In this document: one piece after another, positions 1 to 11,300 of the stretch | How positions within the stretch are numbered: the stretch's first letter is position 1 | Layout: each line of letters begins with the position of its first letter | DNA from: Polytrichum commune | Lineage: Eukaryota; Streptophyta; Polytrichopsida; Polytrichales; Polytrichaceae | Length of the DNA stretch: 64,000 nt | Assembly: GCA_950295325.1 (NCBI GenBank) | Contig: OX485808.1 | Location: 7,938,501-8,002,500 of the forward strand | Direction of reading: 5' to 3' | The notes under the pieces: model-generated | The model's input: only the letters and a program-made list of their open reading frames with translations | The model's database searches: none | What the model was told of the DNA's origin: nothing | Translations under genes and position numbers: made by a program

Positions 1-2
1 TT

Positions 3-1669
3 GGAACAGAGAAGTATTTGGAAGCGTGTGCAAATTACGTATCCATTTTTTGTTCCCCACGCCTAGACCTTAGGTCAAGGTTAGTTTTGGCTTCTAAGGT
101 TTCTTTTTTTTTTAGGCTTTGGAAGTTGTGGTTTAGTCATGGAGACCACGGAGTTATGGGGAATTCGAGGTCGTTGTCTGCCAAAGATAATTTTGTGAGC
201 CAACAATGTTTTGTAGACATCCAAATGAGTTGTCACTTTGTTGTCTTACTGGTGTGCCATTTTAGAGATCGATATCCTCATTTGCCTGTACCACTACACC
301 TCACTGGATTAGATTCTTGTGAAATTTTTTTTTCACGAGTTGGAGGTATGCAAGGTATGGAACGTGCTTACGATTTTCACGAACTCCTCAGTACAGCTAA
401 CACTGTTAACCGCTTGTCTGCTATCGAATATGGCAGTAGTGGTATGAAATTCAAGAAGGTCCATAATAAAATGGAAAATGTGTGGGGTAAATTACACCCA
501 CTAAGTGAAGGGGAGGTTGGTTGCAACCTTGGAGATTACAGTTTGATCGAATCTGATGAACATGTTGTAGCAGCCTTAAAGGAGGGTTTGAAGGAGGCAC
601 AAACAATGATTCGAGTGTTGAACATGGCTCCTTCAAGTCAATGTACTGCAAAGAAGAAGACATGGTTCTACACTCCATGGTTGTTAGAAAAATCCGACCC
701 TAAGCACATGGCCTTCATACCAGGAGAGAAACCAATACAAGGAGAAGATGGGGATGCTGAAGTGCTGAGGAGTGAATTGGAATGTAACAGATTGGAGGAG
801 TTACTAGAAGAAGGCTTGACACCCACCACTGAAAATGCAGAGGGCATTGGCGAATTTGACGGTGAAATTCTGCAGCAACTTGAAGATGACATGGGTCAAG
901 TGGTCAATGACATGCTGAATTCCCAGGAAGTGTATGCATCAGACCCCAGTGGAACTCCACAAGTAGTACCCTTCGTTCAATTTTCAGGTCATACGATCTA
1001 CAAGTCAACTCTTGTGTCCCAATTGAATGGGAACCCTTTTTGTCGAAAGATAGGTTGACTAGGGTGAAGAATTCCATATATTTCAACAATAGTGACGACT
1101 ATGTGACAGCAGCATCGTCGTCAACATCGATGCTCCTTGGCCTTGGATCGGATTGTGGTGTCTACTTTGTGCATCGAAGTACCACTAGATTGTCCTCTAC
1201 AATAAAGAGTGCTATAAGGAGAAAAAGGGGGAGACCATGGAAAGAGGCACCCAAACGAGGGAGACCACAAAAGGATGCATCTCCAACAAACATCCTAGAG
1301 GGTGTGGATGAGGGCAGGTGGTGGATAGGGCGTGTGCAAAAAATACGACGGAAGGTAGGCAATAGCTGGATGAAACTAACTCAGCCTATTGACCTCCAGA
1401 ATCGACATGAGGTTTCGCGTAAGAGAGGAAACGACTACGGGACCATTGAGATAATGTTGACATGGTTTTCTAAACACCATGGTCATTTAAAATTTAAATA
1501 TGACCATAGTGATTTCACTTATGTTGACATAGATTCTATTATCTCCACTGTTACCATGTCCTTCGAACAAAGAAGTAGTGTTTATTTGTTAGATCCTACT
1601 GATGCAACTTCACTTGACGAATTTGTCTCAAATAAAAAAAAACCTGAAAATCTAGTGTTTATTTGTTAG
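3..1669 (+). pseudogene. 3' part of an unrecognised gene, one frameshift
   Basis: Reading is open from base 3, so the 5' part lies outside the window and the first ATG at 18 is probably not the real start. The frame runs to TGA at 1056-1058, but a coherent protein continues in another frame from about 1036 to TAG at 1667-1669. The switch falls in a run of five T at about 1035-1039, so one lost T (a real mutation or a base-calling error) explains it. Visible features are a hydrophobic basic N-terminal stretch, an acidic middle, the segment LSKDRLTRVKNSIYF after the shift, and two GRP-type basic motifs (RKRGRPWK, KRGRPQK) resembling AT-hooks. I do not recognise a named domain. Such proteins could be transposon-borne or a host gene family. 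About 555 residues are visible. Confidence 0.6.
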
Positions 1670-2550
1670 ATCCTAGATAATGAATGAATTTATAGTCATC
1701 AGGGTTTAAGAAATTTTTGTTATGTTCATTACATCCGATGTTGGTTTGGAAATGATAGATGTTGGGTTGGAATCCAAGTTATGTTGCTATCCAATGTGTT
1801 CCTAAACACAAAAATGAATTTTGTTGCTATCCAATGTGTTCTAAAACACAAGAGTTGAGAATCGAATTGAGCTTAGATGTTCATATTTTTTATTTTGGTG
1901 CTTCTCTCAAGTTTGCTTGCTTCAAGTTTGTTTGATTTGAACATTGTTTGATGTATGTTTTGGAACAATAGGAGGTCCTAATAATGCTTCAAGTTTTTAT
2001 GTTTTGGTACATTGTTTGATGTCTTCAGTCTAGACATGGCTTATTGAATTTTCACTACAAACTTTCAAGAGTCCTATGAGTTGTCATTCATGGGATCAAA
2101 TATAAAAATTATAAGGAACATAGGGTACTAGAAACTAGTTGACTTGCGACTTTATAAATACAAATAGGGTCATCTAAAATGACAAGATTTAGATTTATCT
2201 GTACTAATAGGGTATAAAGAATTCCAATTTCTTAGATAAATAGCCCCATGATAAATACCCTTCCGTCGCAGATGGGTTATTAAATACATGTATGAGTGCC
2301 CTCCCCGGGGTTCTCTCCAAATCCATTGAATGGTCCTAAAACAAATGAAATAAGTTTCATAAATATTTCAAAACCAGTAGCAACACATTAGCAATAACAT
2401 TACAAAAACAACAGCAATAACAACAACAATAACAACAGAATACCACGAACACAGGGAAGAATGACAAAAATTATTCTAGACACTGCCATTTGCACCTTTA
2501 AATATTGTACGATTAAGGTGGCCGCTCACCCCAAAACTACAAGTGCATAT
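1670..2550. other. AT-rich intergenic stretch, no gene seen
   Basis: Frequent stops in all frames, a CAA/CAATAA-rich patch near 2400-2440, and no recognisable RNA gene or repeat end. It separates the 3' end of the first gene from the palindrome-bearing repeat at 2551. Confidence 0.5.
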
Positions 2551-2870
2551 CCTGTGCGTTAACGCACAGGGTTTATATGTCCAACTACAGGTCTACCAAA
2601 GTTGGGTGCGAGGTTTGGGTCGTTCGACCCAAACCATGCTCACAGTGGGAAACTCAAGTATGTGAGCGGAGAGCGGAGAGCGGAGATTGGAGAGCGGAAA
2701 ATTTAGATTTTGTTGGGTAATTTTAGGAGAAGCAGTGCCTATTTCCGTGGAATTAGAGATAGTTTGAATTCTATATTTGGAAAGGTACCCCCATTCCCGT
2801 GGACATAATAACCCAGAATTGTTTGAGAAACCAACGGATCCTATAGGCGTGGAAGATTGCATTTGTTATC
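2551..2870 (-). repeat. Dispersed repeat carrying family C and family A palindromes
   Basis: Contains a perfect family C palindrome at 2551-2570 (CCTGTGCGTT then its complement) and a family A palindrome at 2613-2634 (arm GTTTGGGTCG, centre TT), extended by one more base pair on each side. Next to them is a GAGCGGA-type purine repeat at about 2655-2700. The same sequence order appears in reverse at 19047-19230: CTCCGCTCT repeats, then family A with the same CATGCTCACAG flank. The two loci are therefore copies of one repeat rather than independent palindrome insertions. Confidence 0.7.
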
Positions 2871-2879
2871 AAACATCTT

Positions 2880-3640
2880 ATAGTATATGTTTTCAAATGT
2901 ATCATATTAAATTAGGGCTGACGTCACCAAATTGAAATCAAAATACCATACACAAAATATTTTATTGGTCAACAAAATGTAGCCAACCTCAAGACTTACA
3001 AAAATGGGTAGTTAGTTAAAATAACTATATACTCTAGTTTAGGGCCATCTACACCCTATCTGCCGGGCATGTCCAATATGGGTAAAATGATCCAAAGAAC
3101 ATGCCATAAAACTCCGTCGCACCATAACAGCCTTCCAATTCAGTCCTTAGCTTAGCCAAAGACCTCAAAGACAAATCCCCCAAGTCCAACCTTAGAATCC
3201 TCTTGGAAATTTTTGAGGTGACGTGCCGGCTCTTTGAGAACAACATGAATTTCAATTTAAAAAGTTTGACGAGGTTATGTTCGCGTGCCAAACAAAACTT
3301 CCAATTGCTATATAGCAATTGGGATTGGAAGACGGCCAATGTGATTAGTGTGCACAACCATAAAATAAACCATCCACACTAATAGAAAGTATGGTCCCCC
3401 TATAACTAAGATCTCACACTAAGAGCCGAGAGCTAGATTGTTTTGTGACTAGAAGTTAAGAGATCCGAACGATGAAGAAAAAATAAAGAATGCAATGCGG
3501 GTTGACATATGAATATGAAATAATGGAAAGAAAGAATGAAACTTGCGCCGGATATCAAAAATAAAACCAACACACAACTTTTATTAAAGCCGGATAACAA
3601 CAACAAACGGAGTTATAATCTCCAAAACCAAAATGATAAA
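2880..3640. other. Non-coding stretch downstream of the ParB-like gene
   Basis: No gene that I can support. A 102-codon open frame on the minus strand (3049-3357) has no recognisable domain and no clear splice partner. This stretch holds the 3' flank of the minus-strand gene that ends at 3641. Confidence 0.4.
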
Positions 3641-6600
3641 CTAAGGGCTTGGAGAACATTCCCTATCACTCTCCTCACCCTCATTTGCTTCTAACAAGAA
3701 AAGATTTCGTGTTCCACGCGAGAAATGACGAACGCGAGGAGGAGATGGGGACTCCGCCTTCGCAAAACAATCCGCCATTGCACTAGCATACGGGGGAAGC
3801 TCAAACGGCTTCGGAGGACTTGAAAACATGTCTCGACGAATGACTGCGACCTCCGCTGGCTCTCTAAACACCCAAGCAAAAGGATTAGAAACATGATGAC
3901 ACTAGAAAATGAGAATTTGAAATCAAAGCAAACATGGCAAAATATAGAAAGCAAACTTACGCACAAAGAAATCCGAATGCCCTCTTGGTCATCTTTTGAG
4001 GAGGATCAAAGATAGATGTAGACGGTGCGGCAACTGAGCGAGATATACGCGCAGGTTGGGGATCGCGCATGGGGAGTAGGAGTGAATTGAAAATGACGGG
4101 GTCACTCTCAAGGGCCACAATATGCCGCTCAAGGGAGCGACATGCTGTAATCGAACCACCTAAAGCAAAGAGAGGTAAAATGTTAGTATGAAAACTAGTC
4201 AAGGAAAAATAATGGAAAATTCAAAGTAAGGATGAAGTTGAAAAAGAAGGCGTACCTACACCACACTGCCAGTCCATAATAACATCATTCTTGTTGGTGA
4301 GAGTAGCGAGAAGGATGGAAAAAAAAACAGGATGCTTCTCACGGGCACCTCGCCAAGGTACCCCATCACTGCGCATCGTCTGGCTCTTCTCATCGGTGAA
4401 GGTATTCAACCATCCATCTCGTTGGAGGTTGTAACCATACTCTTGTATGGCCTCCTCCCGCACTCTAAGAACGGAGTTAACACGAACAAGAACTTTGATG
4501 TTGAACTTCCGAGTCTGCAACAATGAAAATGAAATTGAATTGAAATGAAATGGAATTGAAATTGAATTGAAATTGAAATGATAAGCAATACGGAAGGGGA
4601 AGAGAGGGAGACTTGCTTACCACTCCAGAGGGAACAACGGGAGATTGGAGGTTTAAATCATTCATTCCAAACCAATCTTCCGCGACGTAGAAGTCATAAG
4701 TGTGTGCCCAATCGAAAATACTCCTAGAAACACTGGCACTCGCACAATGGGCAAGAACAAGGACACCATGATCATAGAGGTTAGATTTCGCAAATGCAAA
4801 AAGACACTCATAGTATGATTCATGGAGCTTGTTCCAAGCAGGAACATCGGTGGAGATGTTCGGCACCGGCAAATTTTCGGGAATGTCGGCGAAGAGCAAA
4901 TCGAGGCCCTTGTGAGTTGTAGTCGAGGTGTTCACACGGGAACGACCTGCCCCAACCTGCAATTGAAACTTCATGAGAAAACAAGAAGGAAAGAAATAAA
5001 CAAAGCAAAGGAAAAAAAATTGAGAATTGACGAAGGCAAGTATACAAACCTTGGCAATGAACTCTTGGATGCGGGTATATACGGGCAGGGGACCTCCGGC
5101 AACCTCGGAATCCAGCATTAGTTGAACCATGTCCACATTTTCGATGAGGGTAAGCGTGTTAGTGGCATCCGAAGAGGTGGCACTGGTATCCAAGAGAGCG
5201 GCCTTCCTCTTGCGAGGCAAAGAGAGGAGAGAAGTGCCACTATGAGATGGAGTGGCAAGAGATTGTGGATGAAATGCAGATGGAGTAACAGAAGGGGCAA
5301 GAGAGGGAGCAACGGAGGGAGCGATAGATGGACTGTGTGGAAGGGTGGGTGGCTCAACCGGGGTCTTAGAAGCAGACCGAGTGAGAATTTGGGAAGATGC
5401 TTGAGTGGCGGTCTTCTTTGCTCTGCCCTTTCTCCTTGGTGCCTTAGGAGGAGGAGGGGGAAGCTCAACGATGTCAGGGTCCTCCAAGGTAACAATGTTA
5501 TTATCCAGAGCACTACCCACAAGGCTAGCAAACAAAGCCTTCTCTTCCCCGGGGACAAATCCTGCAGCACAATCCAAGTACCATCCACCACCCTGCAAGT
5601 GCAATTCGGAAAACTTGTTTGTTTGCGCGGTCGTATACACGCAGAGGCTAGAAAAAATATTCACCCAGTCCGAGAGGTAGTCCGGCAAGGAAGATGAGGC
5701 CAATGCATTCTTCACAACCAATTCTCTCATGATATACCTACATGACAAAACAAGAATGTAAGAAAACCAACAAAACGAGCAAGAAATGACATTAAGGAGA
5801 GGTGCAAAGTGGAGGATAGATGTATTACTGATAGGCTACACGCTTGATAGCGAGAGCCCCCTCGTCGAACTCCAAGAGATTATCACCTTTGGCAAATGCG
5901 ATGTCATGCTTATTGCCGAGATAAGGCTTGAAGGCCTTGTCCCAAAGGACAATCCGCCAATGATCAACGTACTCACGAGGGCGCAAGATAGTTTCTGATG
6001 CGTCCCAATCAATGTCGACGGAGAGGCTCTCCTCTAAGGTCTCAATTTCAACCGCGACTTCTTTCTCCAACTGCAGAGAAGGAGATGATTAGATATGAGA
6101 TAAATGGAATAGAGGAAAATGAAAATGAAGAAGGCCGAGGAATGGATTTACTTGAGCCCAGAAGGACGCCTTGTGTAGCCAGTCGTCCAAAGCCCTCTCC
6201 CTCATAGGCTTGTCGACGGAGAACTTGTTATCTAACCTTTCACGAAGGGGGGCGTTCCACCAGTGAAGCCACTTAGCTTTGAACGAAGCTTCGACCGGGC
6301 ATGTGACAATTTTTTGCAATTTTTCAATTGTCATGTCCGTCGAAGAGAACTCATTAAAATGACGGTCAATCTATGCACAAAATAAAAATGATTTGAGTTC
6401 AAAAGAGTAATAGAGTTGAAGAGTGATTTGGATGAATTGCGTTCAAGAGTGATTTGAGTTCAAAAGAGTACCTCATGAAAGAAATCCTCTCCATTGTCAG
6501 GGTGTGCAACGGATATGTACTTCTCAAAAGAACGGGCCCGAATACTTTTGATTGTCCTCTCCTGGGCCTTGGTCATAACATTCCAAATCTCAGTGGCCGA

Positions 6601-7814
6601 CCTCTCCGCAACGGGTGTGGTCTCACGGTAATGCCTCACTACAAGGTCCGCTTGAGCCGAAATGTCTCTCTGCAAGAAATGACCTTGTGAGTTCATATAA
6701 TCGGTATGGAAATTATCTATGTTGGAAGCTCTAAATGATTGAATGCATAAAACCATACCTTGTAAAGAAACTTAACGAACACATCCGCGGTCAAGATGTA
6801 CCAAGTTGGGCGACTCTCCTTTATCTTCTCGCATGCTTTGTAGTCAGATGGCGATATAAGATCCTTGAAGGTGGACAACTCTAACCTCCCAAAAGTGCGG
6901 ATTCGAAGGAGCTTGGCCGGAATGTTTGCCTTGACATAATCATGCTCGGTTGACCTGAGAAAAAATATGTGAGGAACGTGAGCTGAAAAGAATGGAAAAG
7001 AATTGAAACAAAAATGAAAAATGAATAAAAAAAATGAATGAGCTTACCAATTAATGTCGCTCATGGCATTGAGGAATATACCGGTGTATCCTCTAGGGTC
7101 AACAACAATGCAATCCACCGAGATATGCCAACTCTTGTCATCGGCGTGGTGGTTATTGATGTGTCTCCACCAAGCGGTGAGACGATGATTGCCTTCCCAG
7201 ACGAAGAACATCTTCCCGGCGAAATGTGCAAGATCCGGATCCTCATTGAGCTTGGCGTCAAATTCTGCGGAGGCCATAATGCCAGGGGGAATGGGGAGGT
7301 CCACGGGAACGTCGTTGAAAGAAGACACGTAAAGAACCCGATCACCCTCTCGGTATCCCATTACAAATTCACATTCCAAGCGCTGCACCTCAACCTCACT
7401 GATAGGACGGACGAGAGGGAGGGCTCTCAAGCGGCATAAAGGAATGGATAAGCGGGACTTACATGTTGGCTTAATCCGAAGGCGTTGGATAACACCAATG
7501 GAGTCCTCCTTTTGTGATTTCCGAAGCTCAAGCTCACACACCACGGGATCCGTGTTGGCAACTGCTTGAACGGCATCTTCGCTCATTGCGAGAGCCTAAC
7601 AAAAACACAAACAATAAAACCATGCTTAGAAAGCTAGAACTCAAAAAACTTGCTTAACAAATTATTCAACAACTATCCAACTCACCTCTACTTGTAATGG
7701 GCCCTGCGAATTGAGACTCTCAACCTGCACAGCTTCAACTTCAACCGCGGGGGCCGCAAGAACAACATCCTCTCCAGATTGGGGTTGCGATTGCGCAACC
7801 TGTGAAGAGTCCAT
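3641..7814 (-). CDS. ParB/Srx-like and beta-class methyltransferase-like fusion protein, 11 exons
   Basis: Exons (minus): 7814-7686, 7595-7048, 6954-6759, 6669-6472, 6370-6152, 6070-5829, 5737-5050, 4956-4621, 4514-4256, 4159-3961, 3863-3641. All introns are GT-AG, all phases match, and the sum is 3237 bp (1078 residues plus stop) without an internal stop. A ParB-box-like motif FVWEGNHRLTAWW lies near residue 170, in the part that begins with a Glu/Val-rich leader. A Ser/Pro-rich linker with basic patches (KAPRRKGRAKK) is in exon 7. Exon 8 has GLDLLFADIPEN (about 757-768) where beta-class N4/N6 methyltransferases carry their DPPY motif. Exons 9-10 give DVIMDWQCGVGGS (about 929-941) followed by LERHIVALESDP, resembling the SAM-binding motif (VLDPF-GSGT, then R-IGIE). 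Motif order (IV before I) fits the beta class. Catalytic DPPY reads DIPE, so activity is doubtful. Domain calls come from motif reading; no search was run. Confidence 0.75.
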
Positions 7815-8700
7815 ATCCTAAGAACATGGAGAAAATGAGAATTTCACAAAGAAAAGTCAATAACTTCGTAACTATAAAGAAACAAATCCTCACAAAAACA
7901 ATACAAGGCCGAGAGCAAACTACAAATGGAAATGGCCGAATGCTAAGTCAAGTGCTCAACTCTAGCACTAACCTACCTACGAATGAGAGGCCTCGGATCC
8001 GAGGCCTCTTTTCCTACCTCCTCCTTATGCACTACCCAAAAGAAAAAGGCCGAGAGAAATCTTATGTGAACATAGCAGTTTGACTTTTCAAGCACATACA
8101 TTGTCTCCAAAATGAGGCCTCGGATCCGAGGCCTCTTCACAAACCTCCTACTCATGTAGTACCCAAAACAAGAAGGCCGAGAGCAATCTTACACGAACAT
8201 AACATTTTGATTTTTCTAGCATAAAATTGACACAAACATGAGGCCTCGGATCCGAGGCCTCTTCCCAAAACACATACTTATTCACTTCCCAAAACAAGAA
8301 GGCCGAGAGGATTCGAAAATGAACATAAGATTTTCATTTTTCAAGCACATACCTTGACACAAAAATGAGGCCTCGGATCCGAGGCCTCTTCACAAAGTAC
8401 CTACTTATGCACTACCCAAAACAAGAGGGCCAAGCGCATTCAAAAATGAACATAACATTTTAACTTTTCATGCACATACCTTGACACAAAAATGAGGCCT
8501 CGGATCCGAGGCCTCTTCCGAATGCCCCTCCTTATGAAATACATACTACAGAAAATGGCCGAGAGAATTAAAAAATGAACCTAACATTTTCATTTTTCAA
8601 GCACACAACCTGACTCAAAAATGAGGCCTCGGATCCGAGGCCTCTTCCAAATGCCCCTCCTTGATGATTTTAAAACCTAACCAATTTACTTGTTACATGG

Positions 8701-9176
8701 CTCACGGGTGTTCACCCGTGAGGTTCACATTTGATGATGTTCCAGGGGAGGTCACTCCATTGCCAAGTTGCATCACCAAAATGGGTCAAAATTTTCTCAA
8801 ATTTTTTTGGGACGTAGATATACATGATATCTATTACGGAGTAAAATATCATGACCAAATTTGATGACCATATTTTTCTAGAAAACATACCATTTCTACC
8901 TAGAATGACGCAGAATTCAACTAAAACAATTACTAGAAAAAATGAAGATGACAAAAAATTTCAAAAAAATATACAAAAGATATAATCAATAGTTATGAAT
9001 ATAGAGAAAAAAAATCATAATTTTTAAAAATATTTGACATGGAGACATCTCCCCGTGATGATGCTAAATCCTACCCAAGTTACCTGTTACATGGCCCACG
9101 GGTGTTCACCCGTGGGGCACACATTTGATGATGTTAAAACCTAACCAAATTACTTGTTACATGGCCCACGGGTGTT
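8701..9176. repeat. Family D palindromes, three copies (fourth at 12061)
   Basis: 22-bp palindromes with centre TT lie at 8701-8722, 9095-9116 and 9155-9176, with a fourth at 12061-12082. The common arm is CCCACGGGTG. The copy at 8701 has CTCACGGGTG and the copy at 12061 has CCCACGGGCG; in each case the opposite arm carries the matching change, so pairing is kept. All four follow the same flank (ACTTGTTACATGG or a near match) and three are followed by GGGCAC. Confidence 0.9.
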
Positions 9177-10635
9177 CACCCGTGGGGCACAAGGCAGAGA
9201 GCAAGGAACCAAAAAAGCAGGAAAGTTGACATTCTATTAGTTTGAGAAATCAAGAACCTCACCTCTCTCAAAACCCTACCTTTCACATACTCAAACTTAC
9301 ACAAATAGGAGGCTTCGGATCCGAGGCCTCTTCCCCTAGCTGGTTCTTATGCACTACAGAAAACAAGACAAGACCGAGAGCAATTGATGTGCACATAACA
9401 TTTTGATTTTTCAAGCACAAACCTACCCACAAATAAGAGGCCTCGGATCCGAGGCCTCTTCCTATGGCTCCCACTTATGCACTACACAATAGAAGAAATG
9501 GCCGATAGCAAGGAATCAAGAAAGCAAGAAAGTTGACATTCCATTAGTTTGAGAAATCAAGAACCTCGCCTCTCTCAAAACCCTACCTCTCACATACTCA
9601 AACTTACACAAATATGAGGCCTCGGATCCGAGGCCTCTTCCCCTAGCTGCTTCTTATGCACTACACAAAACAAGACAAGGCCGAGAGCAATTGATGTGCA
9701 CATAACATTTTGATTTTTCAAGCACAAACCTACCCACAAATAAGAGGCCTCGGATCCGAGGCCTCTTCCTATGGCTCCCACTTATGCACTACACAATAGA
9801 AGAAATGGCCGATAGCAAGGAATCAAGAAAGCAAGAAAGTTGACATTCCATTAGTTTGAGAAATCAAGAACCTCGCCTCTCTCAAAACCCTACCTCTCAC
9901 ATACTCAAACTTACACAAACAAGAGGCCTCGGATCCGAGGCCTCTTCACAAACCTCCTACTCATGTAGTACCCAAAACAAGAAGGCCGAGAGTAATCTTA
10001 CACGAACATAACATTTTGATTTTTCTTAAATAAAATTGACTCAAACATGAGGCCTCGGATCCGAGGCCTCTTCCCAAAACACATACTTATTCACTACCCA
10101 AAACAAGAAGGCCAAGAGCATTCAAAAATGAACATGAGATTTTCATTTTTCAAGCACATACCTTGACACAAAAATGAGGCCTCGTATCCGAGGCCTCTTC
10201 ACAAAGTACCTACTTATGCACTACCCAAAACAAGAAGGCCAAGAGCATTCAAAAATGAACATAAGATTTTCATTTTTCAAGCACATACCTTGACACAAAA
10301 ATGAGGCCTCGGATCCGAGGCCTCTTCACAAAGTACCTACTTATGCACTACCCAAAACAAGAAGGCCAAGAGCATTAAAAAATGAACATAAGATTTTCAT
10401 TTTTCAAGCACATACCTTGACACAAAAATGAGGCCTCGGATCCGAGGCCTCTTCCGAATGCCCCTCCTTATGAAATACATACTACAGAAAATGGCCGAGA
10501 GAATTCAAAAATGAACCTAACATTTTGATTTTTCAAGCACAAACCTTGACACAAAAAAGAGGCCTCGGATCCGAGGCCTCTTCCCAAAGCTCCTACTTAT
10601 GCACTTAACAAAACACATTTCCCCCCCCCCCCGCA

Positions 10636-11300
10636 GCTTCAGACCTCCATATCTTCCACGTGTGGTCTCCAAATCTAACAATCAACCACTCTATCGTCAT
10701 CTACGTGAAATGTAGATGCCGATGGACACCTCACTTGCCCCATTTGGGCAAAACTCAAGGAAGTTATGCCTGTTTAAACATTCGCAGTCCCGGGAGCCAC
10801 TCCCAGGGGACTGCTGATCGAGGGCACTAAAAGGAGGCCTCGGATCCGAGGCCTCATTTTCAAACTAGTGTACATACTCAAAAACAAGCAAAGTGCCTCA
10901 TTCATACAAGCTATACGTTGAATCAAAAAACCTCAAGTGGCCTCGGCTGAGAGGCCTCGGATCCGAGGGCTCACACACAAAGTAATTTACGTACTCCAAA
11001 CCAACCATAGTGCCTCATCCGTACACTAGTTTTGGAACACATAAAAGAGGCCTCGGATCCGAGGCCTCTTCTCCTAGCTTCTACATATGCACTTAACAAA
11101 ACACATTTCCCCCCCCCGGCAGCTTCAGACCTCCATATCTTCCACATGTGGTCTCCGAATCTAACAATCAACCACTCTATCGTCATCTACGTGAAATGTA
11201 GATGCCGATGGACACCTCACTTGCCCCATTTGGGCAAAAATCAAGGAAGTTATGCCTGTTTGAACATTCGGAGTCCCGGGAGCCACTCCCTGGGGACTGC
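10636..11300. repeat. Duplicated non-palindromic block within the array
   Basis: A block of about 190 bp starting at CAGCTTCAGACCTCCATATC occurs at about 10634-10825 and again at about 11119-11310, each after a run of C and each ending in an imperfect hairpin around AGTCCCGGGAG and CTCCC-GGGGACT. The copies are nearly identical, which points to recent local duplication of an array segment of about 485 bp. Confidence 0.8.

Noticed and set aside
5118-5697. Plus- and minus-strand frames overlapping exon 7 of the ParB-like gene
   Set aside because: Shadows of a Ser/Pro-rich coding exon; the minus-strand frame with matching splice phases is the real one.
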